DNA from: an uncultured Peptococcaceae bacterium
GTDB taxonomy: Bacteria; Bacillota; Peptococcia; Peptococcales; Peptococcaceae
Assembly (NCBI GenBank): GCA_910585405.1
Contig: CAJUDO010000035.1
Span: 1 to 26,674, forward strand
Reading direction: 5' to 3'
Length of the DNA stretch: 26,674 nucleotides
The notes beneath the pieces were generated by a model that saw nothing but the letters and a program-made list of their open reading frames with translations, was not told the DNA's origin and made no database searches. Shown piece after piece: positions 6,653 to 13,803 of the stretch (position 1 is its first letter; every line of letters starts with the position of its first letter). The translations under genes and the position numbers were made by a program.

Positions 6653-7432
6653 ATGAGTTTTGGTATTGTACCTGGTGTGGTAATTGCAAATACTACAGAT
6701 ACCGCGGAGGAGAAGCGGTTTCCCTGCGTTGTGAGAAATCGCCTTTGTTTGCCTGAGCAGGGTGGTGTAGGTGCGCTGCCGTTGCCAGTAGTGCATCAGG
6801 GAAGGTTGCCCATCTGCACGGGTGTGGCTGCGGCCAATGCTCGTATGATTTTACACTATCAGCAAACAGGTCAGATCATGCAATTTTCCGGACTATTTAT
6901 CTATAAAATGAATCGCTTGTTTGATGGTTTGCCCAATGACATGCGGGGTAGCACACTAGAGGCTTCTATGCAGACATTGGAATATAAGGGCGTTTGCTCA
7001 GAATATTTATATCCTAGCAATGCACGCAACTGCAATAAGGTATTTCCCAGGAAGAGTCAGCGGTTGCTGGAGCAGGCAAAAAAATATTGCATTCATGTTT
7101 ACCGGCGCTGTGATTCTTTGGAGGAAATCCTGCAGGCTTTGGCGGAAGGCAAGCCGGTGGCCTTTTCTATGGTGATTTATACGGATTTTTTTCAGACGAA
7201 GGACGGCGTGATTCCAGAGAAGCGGACGGGGAGCCGCATCGGCGGGCACTCTATGGTGGCGGTCAATTATGATTTGGAGCGTAGGTTGCTGCAGGTGCTG
7301 CAGAGTTGGGGAAAAGGCGCCAAGGGGCCCACTGCGCAGGGCTACATGTATATTCCTTTTTGTTGGTTTGATTATATGGATGAATTGACAGAACATTCTG
7401 TACTCATTGAAGCCTTTGCGTTGCTGGAATGA
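6653..7432 (+). CDS. Papain-like (C1 family) cysteine peptidase homologue
   Basis: A 259-residue protein. The core matches bacterial C1A-type peptidases: LPVVHQGRLPICTG carries the oxyanion Gln49 and nucleophile Cys55, six residues apart as in papain; GGHSMVAVNYD carries His199; and LQSWG...GYMYIPF corresponds to papain's NSWG...GY, but the usual catalytic Asn position is Gln217. It has no signal peptide, so it is probably cytoplasmic, with no obvious propeptide. The start is ATG 6653 with GGAGGAG just upstream; an earlier in-frame TTG (6578) lacks one. Its substrate is unknown. Activity is uncertain because of the Asn-to-Gln change, although that residue mainly orients the His. Confidence 0.8.
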   Translation: MSFGIVPGVVIANTTDTAEEKRFPCVVRNRLCLPEQGGVGALPLPVVHQGRLPICTGVAAANARMILHYQQTGQIMQFSGLFIYKMNRLFDGLPNDMRGSTLEASMQTLEYKGVCSEYLYPSNARNCNKVFPRKSQRLLEQAKKYCIHVYRRCDSLEEILQALAEGKPVAFSMVIYTDFFQTKDGVIPEKRTGSRIGGHSMVAVNYDLERRLLQVLQSWGKGAKGPTAQGYMYIPFCWFDYMDELTEHSVLIEAFALLE

Positions 7433-7500
7433 TAGCAGGTATAAAAGTAAGGACGAAGGACAAACTAGGGAAATGAAACAGCAAAAGGAGGATGTAGAAA

Positions 7501-8193
7501 ATGGGATTTACCATTGGACGGTTGATTTTACTTAGTTTGTCATTGTTGATTTTTTTCGGTGTTGCGGAACGTGTGCTGGACCGTATGCACATGAGCGATA
7601 AAGCGGCGCTATTGGTATTGGGCGCCATTGTCCTGGGAAGTTTTGTCAATCTCACGCTGTATCGCTCTGACGCACTGACGGTGCGGATGAATGTGGGTGG
7701 TGCGTTGGTGCCTTTGGCGGTAGCCATTTATGTATGGGTGAAGGCGGGCACTAGGAAGGAAAGGCTACGTTCTCTTTTGGGAGCGGTACTCACCATGGCA
7801 GCGATTTGGCTTTTGGGCCGTTTTGTAACGGATGAATATGCGCTGCCGGTGGATATTATTTATCTGTATCCGATTATCGCAGGACTGGTAGGTTATTTGT
7901 TTGGTCGTTCTCGCAAGGGCGCTTTTGTGGCTGCTGTGCTGGGCGTGCTTCTCTTTGATCTCAGCCACGGTATCTATCTGCTTTGGCAGCAGGTTCCAGG
8001 TCTGGTACATTTCGGCGGAGGTGGCATGTATGATACGGTGGTGCTCTCCGGCGTGCTGGCCGTGTGCCTGGCTGAGCTGATTGGGGAAGGCAGGGAACGT
8101 TTGCAGGGGGGGCCCAGCGAGGAAAATCGGGACCCAAGTGTACTGGAAAATTTGCGCGCTGCAGGGATGAAAGGAGATAAGCATCATGGATAG
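7501..8193 (+). CDS. DUF1614 multi-pass membrane protein
   Basis: A 230-residue protein with about six membrane segments (near 5-22, 33-50, 63-80, 90-107, 118-135 and 140-160) plus a weaker one near 178-196, and a charged cytoplasmic tail. Sequence and neighbourhood match DUF1614, a poorly studied Bacillota family often encoded beside spoIIP. The ribosome binding site is AAGGAGG, eight or so bases before ATG 7501. It is first gene of a four-gene operon; its TAG overlaps the spoIIP ATG by 8 bases. The biochemical role is unknown; a sporulation or envelope function is inferred only from context. Confidence 0.75.
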   Translation: MGFTIGRLILLSLSLLIFFGVAERVLDRMHMSDKAALLVLGAIVLGSFVNLTLYRSDALTVRMNVGGALVPLAVAIYVWVKAGTRKERLRSLLGAVLTMAAIWLLGRFVTDEYALPVDIIYLYPIIAGLVGYLFGRSRKGAFVAAVLGVLLFDLSHGIYLLWQQVPGLVHFGGGGMYDTVVLSGVLAVCLAELIGEGRERLQGGPSEENRDPSVLENLRAAGMKGDKHHG

Positions 8194-9331
8194 AGAAAAT
8201 CATCGTCTTAGCCGGGAACGGGCCAACTGGACTGTGGCGCTTCTAAGTGTACTTTGTTTATGTATTTTTACCTATCTGACTGTGCAGTGGCAGCAAAATG
8301 GCACGCTCATGCCAGTTTGGGAAAATAATACACAGACAGGGGATGAACAGACGGACGGCTCTTATTATACGCTCTACGATGAGGAAACCGGCGAAGCCAT
8401 TGAGTATATGAGCCGTAAGGTGTATCCCGGAGATGAATTGCTCACCGGGGACAACAAGCATTATAAAGTGAAAAAGGTAGATGGCCAAAAGGCATGGTGT
8501 CAGCTTTTGGAGCAAAGGAAGACGGAGCAGGTACTGGCAAGTCTGGAAGAGGCCGCCCAGGCAGTAAGCAGCCAAAGCGGACCGTTTCGCTCTGTAGCCA
8601 TTTATTGTACCCATAGTGATGAGAGCTATGTGCCCACCTCCGGCACGGAAAGCAAAAATGGAGGGGGAGATATTCTGGATGTGGCCACTTCTATTGTGGA
8701 GGTGCTGGAGGATCAGGGGGTAGAGGTGATTCACAGTGAAAATATTCATGATCCCCATGATGTCAATGCCTATCAGCGTTCGCGAAAAACGGCGGCGGAG
8801 CTTTTGCAGGAAGGTCCTGCTGCCATGATTGATGTACACCGCGACGGTGTCCCCGACCCGGAATATTATGCGACGGAATTTGACGGACAGGCTGCCACAC
8901 AGATTCGTCTGGTGGTGGGTCGGCAAAATCAAAACAGTGAGGCCAACATTGAGTTTGCAGAGAAGATGAAGGCATATTATGATGAAGTGAAACCGGGATT
9001 GATTAAGTCTATTTTTATGGCCAAGGGCAATTATAATCAGGATTTGGCACCCCATTCCATCTTGCTGGAGGTGGGAACACATACCAATTCTCTGGAGCAG
9101 GCAGAGGTGGGCGCGCGGGAATTTGCGGAGGTATTGCCACAATTTTTAGGGCTGAAGACCAATGCAGAAGCAGAACAGCCGGAGGCAGTAGGCACACAGG
9201 AGACGGAGCCGAAGCAGCAGGAGAAAAAAAGCGGCGGCATGGGCAAAGCCATTCTGTGGCTCATTGTGCTGGCTGTTGTGGGCGGACTGGGCTTTGTATG
9301 GGTCAGTCGCGGTTCCTTGAAGAAGGACTGA
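8186..9331 (+). CDS. spoIIP: Stage II sporulation protein P (SpoIIP) family peptidoglycan hydrolase
   Basis: A 381-residue protein. One N-terminal membrane segment (about 16-33) is followed by a linker and the SpoIIP amidase-like domain (about 134-322). It includes AIYCTHSDESYVPTSG (His143), MIDVHRDGV (His218) and LLEVGTHTNSLEQAE (Glu295, His299), the family's expected metal and catalytic residues. In spore formers SpoIIP works with SpoIID and SpoIIM to degrade septal peptidoglycan during engulfment. A second hydrophobic segment at about 353-373, after a Glu/Gln-rich linker, gives this protein a C-terminal anchor that Bacillus SpoIIP lacks. The gene overlaps DUF1614 and is followed one base later by the YIEGIA gene; no gpr lies upstream. 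Confidence 0.88.
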   Translation: MDRENHRLSRERANWTVALLSVLCLCIFTYLTVQWQQNGTLMPVWENNTQTGDEQTDGSYYTLYDEETGEAIEYMSRKVYPGDELLTGDNKHYKVKKVDGQKAWCQLLEQRKTEQVLASLEEAAQAVSSQSGPFRSVAIYCTHSDESYVPTSGTESKNGGGDILDVATSIVEVLEDQGVEVIHSENIHDPHDVNAYQRSRKTAAELLQEGPAAMIDVHRDGVPDPEYYATEFDGQAATQIRLVVGRQNQNSEANIEFAEKMKAYYDEVKPGLIKSIFMAKGNYNQDLAPHSILLEVGTHTNSLEQAEVGAREFAEVLPQFLGLKTNAEAEQPEAVGTQETEPKQQEKKSGGMGKAILWLIVLAVVGGLGFVWVSRGSLKKD

Positions 9332-9332
9332 T

Positions 9333-10223
9333 ATGAATACCTATACGGAAGCAGTAATATTGGGTATGATTGCTGGTTTTCTGGCCCGGTTGTATATGTT
9401 GCGGACCGATTACCGCAATTATCCCTCTTATCCTCACGGCTATATCATTCATTTATCGTTGGGCGCAATCGCGGCCAGCTTGGCCTCTATTGCGTTACCG
9501 GCTCTGCTGGAGGAAGAATATACTGCGATTACATTTTTGGTGTTATGTGCCCAGCAGTTTCGGGATATCCGGAATATGGAGCGGGAAACTCTGATGAAGT
9601 TGGAAGAAAACACGCTGGTACCGCGGGGATTGGATTATATTGAGGGGATTGCTAAGGTGTTTGAGTCCCGCAATTATCTGGTTATGCTGGTATCGTTAGT
9701 GACCAGCGGTGCCACCATTTACGGGGGCGTGGGCCTGGGTGCTGTGGCGGGTCTGGCGATGATCTTGTTTGCCCGCTTTCTCATGCGGGGGAGTTTTATC
9801 CGCGGTATTGCACAGGTAACAGAAGGAAAACTGCATTTTGAGAAATCACTGCTCTATGTAGACGATATTGTATTGATGAATGTGGGCGATCCAGAAGCGC
9901 GGAAAAAGATTTTGCGGGAGGGTGTAGGAATCGTGCTACACCCTTATGATGATGACGGCCGCTCAATCTTGAACAACCTAGGACAGAGGCAGGCTCTAGT
10001 GCATGATATTTCCATGCTGGTGGGCAATAAGCTGGAAGTGGGTGAACAGGAATGGACACCAGCAGCCCGCAAAAATATGGAAACCGGCGCGTTGGGTATT
10101 TTCCTTTTGCCTAATGAAAAGGATATTGAATGTGTGATAGAGGCGGCGAAGCGAACTCCGGTGCTGGAAAGCGCGGTACAGAAACCCTTGGCCAATACTA
10201 TCGGAAGAAAGGCGGCAGATTGA
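9333..10223 (+). CDS. YIEGIA family protein
   Basis: A 296-residue protein named for the YIEGIA motif, seen here at residues 102-107 inside RGLDYIEGIAKVFESRNY. The N-terminus has membrane segments (about 5-20 and 38-58), with two more hydrophobic stretches near 114-150. The C-terminal half is soluble, with LHFEKSLLYVDDIVLMNVGD and a nucleotide-like alpha/beta pattern. The family occurs in spore-forming Bacillota, next to a small capping protein, as here; its molecular role is not established. The start follows the spoIIP stop by one base; the stop overlaps the next gene in ATGA style. Confidence 0.82.
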   Translation: MNTYTEAVILGMIAGFLARLYMLRTDYRNYPSYPHGYIIHLSLGAIAASLASIALPALLEEEYTAITFLVLCAQQFRDIRNMERETLMKLEENTLVPRGLDYIEGIAKVFESRNYLVMLVSLVTSGATIYGGVGLGAVAGLAMILFARFLMRGSFIRGIAQVTEGKLHFEKSLLYVDDIVLMNVGDPEARKKILREGVGIVLHPYDDDGRSILNNLGQRQALVHDISMLVGNKLEVGEQEWTPAARKNMETGALGIFLLPNEKDIECVIEAAKRTPVLESAVQKPLANTIGRKAAD

Positions 10224-10408
10224 TGCAAGACACGATTTTAGCGGCCATTGTACCGCGGCGCTATGCCGATAAGGTACAGGGCATGAATAGTATTTTTGTG
10301 GTAGAGGATGAGGCGGAACTGCAGCGCACAGCGCTGCTCTTGAGCCGCATTCTGAAGGCAATGTCCCATGATTTGGAAAATGGTGTGACCATTATTGTAC
10401 AGCATTAA
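10223..10408 (+). CDS. Capping complex subunit for YIEGIA
   Basis: A small protein of 61 residues beginning MQDTILAAIVPRRYADKVQG and ending ENGVTIIVQH. Size, the early IVPR turn and its place directly after the YIEGIA gene match the annotated small capping-complex family. The ATG overlaps the previous stop (TGATG), with GGCGG upstream as a weak ribosome binding site, so translation is probably coupled. It is the last gene of the operon, closed by the terminator at 10417-10458. The meaning of 'capping complex' is taken from the family name, not shown by sequence. Confidence 0.75.
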   Translation: MQDTILAAIVPRRYADKVQGMNSIFVVEDEAELQRTALLLSRILKAMSHDLENGVTIIVQH

Positions 10409-10416
10409 CGCTGGCC

Positions 10417-10458
10417 AAAAAGCGTGATAGTACCTGTGGCGGGTGCAATCACGCTTTT
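10417..10458. terminator. Bidirectional terminator of the spoIIP operon and the convergent gene
   Basis: An 11-bp perfect stem, AAAAGCGTGAT / ATCACGCTTTT, with a 19-base loop. The A run on the left and T run on the right allow termination of both convergent transcripts. Confidence 0.85.
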
Positions 10459-10463
10459 GATGA

Positions 10464-10763
10464 TTAAGGAAGGTATTGGAGCACATGGTTGGCCAGAAGC
10501 CTCAGCTCGATAGGGCTGCGGTTGAGCCCGATCAGGCAGTCAAAGTTGACGTTCATCTCTGCGGCTAATACTTCCATTGTTTCTTTGTTGTAATTGATCC
10601 ATAGATGTCCTGGAGGACGCTTTCCGTCAGGAATTTGGTAATAATTTGTGATGGTATCATTGGGAAGCATCTCTCTCTTTTGCAAAATGACCAGCTGCTC
10701 TAAGAGCGGCGGCAGGGCATCTTCAATCTGGCGCATTTTGGCAATCATTTGCTCATTCCCCAT
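10464..10763 (-). CDS. Small protein of unknown function
   Basis: A 99-residue protein, soluble, with no recognised family. A Leu-rich amphipathic helix at residues 8-30 is followed by a Pro-rich centre (IPDGKRPPGHLWINY) and a C-terminal helical part. Start at ATG 10763, with AAAGGAG nine bases upstream; a longer frame from 11111 adds a Ser/Phe-rich segment antisense to the next gene and is probably not translated. It is divergent from the membrane-protein gene behind the LexA-type box and converges on the spoIIP operon with which it shares a terminator. Confidence 0.65.
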   Translation of the reverse strand: MGNEQMIAKMRQIEDALPPLLEQLVILQKREMLPNDTITNYYQIPDGKRPPGHLWINYNKETMEVLAAEMNVNFDCLIGLNRSPIELRLLANHVLQYLP

Positions 10764-10870
10764 TGGAAACAGCTCCTTTCTGTCTATAGTTTCTATTATA
10801 CAACGATACAGCGAAAATGGCGAGAAAAGAGAATTAAAATTAAAAATAGAAAAAATGTTCGATTTCCATA

Positions 10871-10899
10871 TTGACGAACAAAAGTTTGTATTGTATAGT
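10871..10899 (+). promoter_or_regulatory. Sigma-A promoter of the small membrane protein gene
   Basis: TTGACG (10871-10876), a 17-base spacer, then TATAGT (10894-10899). A LexA-type box fills most of the spacer. Confidence 0.8.
10875..10888. promoter_or_regulatory. LexA (DinR)-type SOS box inside a promoter
   Basis: CGAAC-AAAA-GTTTG fits the Bacillota LexA pattern CGAAC-N4-GTTYG, with one internal position off the fuller consensus. It lies between -35 and -10, where a bound repressor would block transcription. The partial match and exact placement are visible; LexA control is inference. Confidence 0.6.
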
Positions 10900-10938
10900 A
10901 TAAATAGAACATAAATTCGAAAAGGAGCTGTGAATGTG

Positions 10939-11265
10939 ATGAAAAAGGAAATCAAGAAATATGGTGTTTTGGCGTTTGTGATGGTGCTTTTGCTAGGTGT
11001 TGGCTTTTCGTTGGTAGAGGGAAATGGTACGGTGAATTTGCTGGGTATGGCGTTTTTTTGTTTACTGTGCAGTGGTGTGCTACTGTATGCGCTGATGAAG
11101 CTGAATGTCATGGAATTTCAGGCAGGCTCTTATTGGGAATGGTTAAATCGAAAAATTCAAGGGGAAACGCAAAGCACGGTGGTCTATATGTTGCATGTCA
11201 CTGGTAGTGCCAAGGGACAAAGAAATTTCTCCAGTCGAAGCGACTATTATAAGAAAACTGCCTGA
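10939..11265 (+). CDS. Small two-helix membrane protein, possibly SOS-controlled
   Basis: A 108-residue protein of unknown family. The N-terminus MKKEIKKYG is basic, followed by two hydrophobic segments (about 9-27 and 33-53) and a polar C-terminus ending SDYYKKTA. AAAGGAG at 10921-10927 precedes ATG 10939; in-frame GTGs at 10930 and 10936 are alternatives. A promoter with a LexA-type box is directly upstream. SOS-induced small membrane proteins such as YneA or SidA block division, but this one has no LysM and no sequence link to them, so a division role is only a hypothesis. The C-terminal 35 residues may be altered by a frameshift. Confidence 0.6.
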   Translation: MKKEIKKYGVLAFVMVLLLGVGFSLVEGNGTVNLLGMAFFCLLCSGVLLYALMKLNVMEFQAGSYWEWLNRKIQGETQSTVVYMLHVTGSAKGQRNFSSRSDYYKKTA

Positions 11266-11398
11266 GGAAATTTTTTCTCATCTGCCTTGCACAGAAGACT
11301 ATGAATTGTTGCAGAAAATGGATTTTTTAGTTGACATTTTCATCAAGGAAAAGCATACTAAAAGGGAAAGAGTTTCATGGTGTTTAGGAGGCGGAACA

Positions 11399-12019
11399 AT
11401 GAGAAAGCAACATGGCATATATGTGCTTCTGGTAGTTGGTATCTTCGTTTTGCTGCTTGTCGGCTGTGGGACAACCCCACAGGCATCGGGCAAACAGAAT
11501 GAACCAGGTCAGCAGGCAGTACAGGAACAGACAGAAGATACAATGTATATTACATTATATTTGTCCAATGAGTTGGATACCCTGACGCAGAGTGAGGGGC
11601 AGGAGCAGCGGAATGATGAAGAAAATTTGAATGCTGTCATGGTGGCGGAAATTCCCAAAGATGAATTATCTGCCAAACGGGTAGTGGAGGCTTATAACCA
11701 GCTGGTGATTGGCGGTGCATATCCCAGCATGTTGGAGATCAATGATGTGACAGAAAAGGACCAGGCTGTGTGGGTTGATTTCGATTCGGAAAGTATTGGG
11801 GCGTTGCAACTGGAAGAAGGCACAGAGGGATTGCTCTTTTATAATCTGGCCCGCAGTATTTATGAAAATATAGCCGACCTGGAGGGCATTTATTTTACCA
11901 TGGATGGCGGCAAGGATTTTAAAGTAGGACATTTGTGGTTTGTTGCGGACAGGCCTTTTTATTCAGGCGTGATGCCGACAGAGGGCGGAGAGGTATCGGC
12001 TACTCCACCAGCAGAGTAG
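11399..12019 (+). CDS. Lipoprotein with a GerMN-like domain
   Basis: A 206-residue lipoprotein. Lys/Arg start, hydrophobic stretch and the lipobox LLVGC put the lipidated cysteine at position 22; a Gln-rich linker follows. The domain from about residue 45 (TMYITLYLSNELDTL) through KRVVEAYNQLVIGG to the IYFTMDGGKDFKVGHL end resembles the GerMN fold of spore germination protein GerM and related LpqB proteins. It is probably on the outer face of the membrane. Start chosen at ATG 11399 behind TAGGAGG; a longer frame from 11195 lacks a ribosome binding site and would bury the signal peptide. It is about 130 bases after the membrane protein gene, possibly cotranscribed. Confidence 0.65.
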   Translation: MRKQHGIYVLLVVGIFVLLLVGCGTTPQASGKQNEPGQQAVQEQTEDTMYITLYLSNELDTLTQSEGQEQRNDEENLNAVMVAEIPKDELSAKRVVEAYNQLVIGGAYPSMLEINDVTEKDQAVWVDFDSESIGALQLEEGTEGLLFYNLARSIYENIADLEGIYFTMDGGKDFKVGHLWFVADRPFYSGVMPTEGGEVSATPPAE

Positions 12020-12307
12020 CGCGCAGTATAAACGAATAGAAATTTTGCTCGATTTGGCGTGTGCGCAAGAGCGATGATGAAATGTGCCCGGATTTATGGC
12101 ATGACGTTTTAATGGATTTTTCAGGCAGAGTTTTTAATGGATATCGTACTTTTATTATGGAATAGATTATTTATAGAAAATTGCTGCGAAATGCAGACAT
12201 GCTCATGGTGACGCAGGCTGTTCTTGGAGAGGAAAATGGAGACAGTTCTCAGATGAAAAATAAAATAGAGAGATAGAAATAGGGATATAAAAAATAAAGC
12301 ATTAAAG
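12020..12307. other. Gene-free stretch with a possible degraded reading frame
   Basis: No intact gene. In the frame starting at 12073, 30 codons reading protein-like (PDLWHDVLMDFSGRVFNGYR) are followed by TAG (12163-12165) and 36 more codons ending at TAG 12274-12276. A different frame immediately upstream reads RIEILLDLACAQE. This looks like the eroded end of a gene, but no family was recognised. Confidence 0.35.
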
Positions 12308-12349
12308 AAAAAACTGTTACAGGTAATAAATTTATCTGTAACAGTTTTT
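12308..12349. terminator. Bidirectional terminator next to the tetR-family gene
   Basis: AAAAACTGTTACAG (to 12322) pairs perfectly with CTGTAACAGTTTTT (12336-12349). Both sides end in A/T runs, so it can end the lipoprotein transcript and the minus-strand TetR gene. Confidence 0.85.
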
Positions 12350-12409
12350 GTTTGGGAAGATAAAACTTTTGGAGGCATTTGGCAAAAATAAAATACCAGG
12401 AAGCGCAAT

Positions 12410-12970
12410 TTAGATGATGAGTTCGCTTTCTTGAATAAACTGCGTACACAGTTTGAGAATGTTGAGCAGTTCTTCCACAGATTCCTGTTTGCCGTTTTTC
12501 AGCCATGTTGTGAGAACGCCCAACAGGATACCGGTGCGTAGCGCCATAAAATAGTCCTGGTATTGTGCGGGAAGTATGCTGGGTGCAGCTGCCTGTTGAA
12601 AGAGCGGCAGGTTGTCCATGTGACAACGATAAAACAGGTCGGTGCGTTGGATTTGTAAGAGCTGCTCCAGGATTTGTGTATGGGTTGTCCAATACTGTAG
12701 AAGATGATGGGTAAAAAGGTATGGGTCATCCGCTGTCGAAAGTTGAAAATCAGAGAACATTTGCTGGAACAGTTGATTGCAGCGCCAGTATAATACGTCC
12801 GTCAGGGAATCAAAATGACGGTAAAATGTGGAGCGACTGACAGTGGAAGCAATTTGGATATCCTGGATGGTGATTTGCGCAAATTCTTTTTGCGTCATGC
12901 ATTGGCATAGACCTTCGTAGATGAGGTTGGCCGAAGCGAGAGCGCGTTTTTCCTGTTTTACATGAAACAT
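12410..12970 (-). CDS. TetR/AcrR family transcriptional regulator
   Basis: A 186-residue protein. The N-terminal helix-turn-helix covers about residues 9-55, with FAQITIQDIQIASTVSRSTFYRHFDSLTDVL, including the family-typical STFYRHF recognition helix. The C-terminal ligand and dimer region is helical and resembles the group often found beside membrane proteins, rich in aromatic and Gln residues. ATG 12970 follows AAGGTGA at suitable spacing. The gene is divergent from the membrane protein at 13091, and their promoters overlap, so that gene is its likely target. The inducer is unknown. Confidence 0.9.
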   Translation of the reverse strand: MFHVKQEKRALASANLIYEGLCQCMTQKEFAQITIQDIQIASTVSRSTFYRHFDSLTDVLYWRCNQLFQQMFSDFQLSTADDPYLFTHHLLQYWTTHTQILEQLLQIQRTDLFYRCHMDNLPLFQQAAAPSILPAQYQDYFMALRTGILLGVLTTWLKNGKQESVEELLNILKLCTQFIQESELII

Positions 12971-12985
12971 TTCTTCACCTTCTGT

Positions 12986-13015
12986 ACTATAAGTTATGAA
13001 ACTATTGTATCACAA
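12986..13015 (-). promoter_or_regulatory. Promoter of the TetR-family gene
   Basis: On the minus strand TTGTGA (13015-13010), an 18-base spacer, then TATAGT (12991-12986). It overlaps the divergent promoter at 13005-13033. Confidence 0.55.
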
Positions 13016-13033
13016 GTGTATTTGCTTTACAAT
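13005..13033 (+). promoter_or_regulatory. Promoter of the bis-His membrane protein gene, with flanking dyad
   Basis: TTGTAT (13005-13010), a 17-base spacer, then TACAAT (13028-13033). ATTGTA (13004-13009) and TACAAT (13028-13033) form an inverted repeat across it, a plausible operator for the divergent TetR-family protein. Confidence 0.55.
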
Positions 13034-13090
13034 AAAGGAAAGGCAGAGACAAAGAGACAAAAGGAAGGATGCAGGAAAGGACGTGTAACA

Positions 13091-13471
13091 ATGATTGTAC
13101 ATTGGTTGGGGTGGATTAGTGTCATATTGATGGTACTTTCTTTTGGCGCATGGCTTTTGCGCAAGACGGGGTGCAGAGAGAAAAAATTATTGCAGCAGTT
13201 TCGGGGAAAACGGCATCATCAATGGGGGGAAGGGATGCTCCTTGTGGCGCTGATACATGGCGTGCTATCCATTTTGTTTTTTCACCATTTATGCAAAAAG
13301 AAGGTACTTACAGGGATATTGGTATTTTTAGCGGCATTCTGTCTGAAAATGACTGCGGAAAAGCGCAAACAGCTAGGCGGAAAATGGCTGCAGTATCATC
13401 GCATTGCTGCGGTGGCGTTGCTTCCGTTGCTGGCGCTCCATGTGCTGTTTAGTCTTTTTGGCGGCAGATAA
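13091..13471 (+). CDS. Four-helix membrane protein with two histidine pairs, possible b-type cytochrome
   Basis: A 126-residue hydrophobic protein with about four membrane segments (near 4-22, 46-65, 72-86 and 104-122). His42/43 and His56 are in one segment, and His103 and His117 in another, 13-14 residues apart, like the haem-ligand pairs of ferric-reductase-like and other b-type cytochromes. No flavin or NAD(P)H domain is present and no family name can be given securely. ATG 13091 follows AAAGGA about ten bases upstream; an upstream in-frame extension to 12962 is non-hydrophobic and overlaps the promoter. It is divergent from the TetR gene, with its own terminator. Confidence 0.6.
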   Translation: MIVHWLGWISVILMVLSFGAWLLRKTGCREKKLLQQFRGKRHHQWGEGMLLVALIHGVLSILFFHHLCKKKVLTGILVFLAAFCLKMTAEKRKQLGGKWLQYHRIAAVALLPLLALHVLFSLFGGR

Positions 13472-13554
13472 AAGTAAGAAGATGAGAAAGTCGATGATTG
13501 AAAAAATAGGTGCAGAAATCAGGATGTGGTCGTGCTGTGAGGTGTGTCTGCAGG

Positions 13555-13597
13555 AAGCAGAGTTGTCGGGCGTGATCCCGGTAATTCTGCTTTTTTC
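13555..13597 (+). terminator. Terminator of the bis-His membrane protein gene
   Basis: AAGCAGAGTT (13555-13564) pairs with AATTCTGCTT (13583-13592), with an inner CGGG/CCCG stem and a run of six T. It lies about 85 bases after the stop codon. The rest of the 13472-13693 stretch shows no supported gene. Confidence 0.8.
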
Positions 13598-13693
13598 TTT
13601 GGGCATTGGTTCTTGTATGAAAAGTGTATTTAAAATATTAAATACAAAAAAATGCTTTGCTTTCAGGTATTTTGCATACATGCGCAAATAGTG

Positions 13694-13723
13694 TTGACCT
13701 TTGCGCTGGTGATTCTATATAAT
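13694..13723 (+). promoter_or_regulatory. Promoter of gltBD
   Basis: TTGACC (13694-13699), an 18-base spacer, then TATAAT (13718-13723). The leader of about 75 bases contains a GTTGTG/CACAAC pairing (13741-13746 with 13776-13781) and a perfect TTGTGCACAA palindrome (13759-13768), possibly an operator. Confidence 0.75.
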
Positions 13724-13803
13724 AGAGCAACAATGCATGTGTTGTGGCATAAATATATTTGTGCACAATTATAAACACAACCAGCATCGGAAGGAGGAAA
13801 CTA

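Noticed and set aside
10764..11111. N-terminal extension of the 10464-10763 gene
   Set aside because: It is antisense to the adjacent membrane protein gene and its promoter, and is Ser/Phe-rich; a good ribosome binding site supports ATG 10763.
13404..13691. 95-codon plus-strand frame after the bis-His membrane protein
   Set aside because: It overlaps that gene in another frame and runs through a strong terminator (13555-13597).
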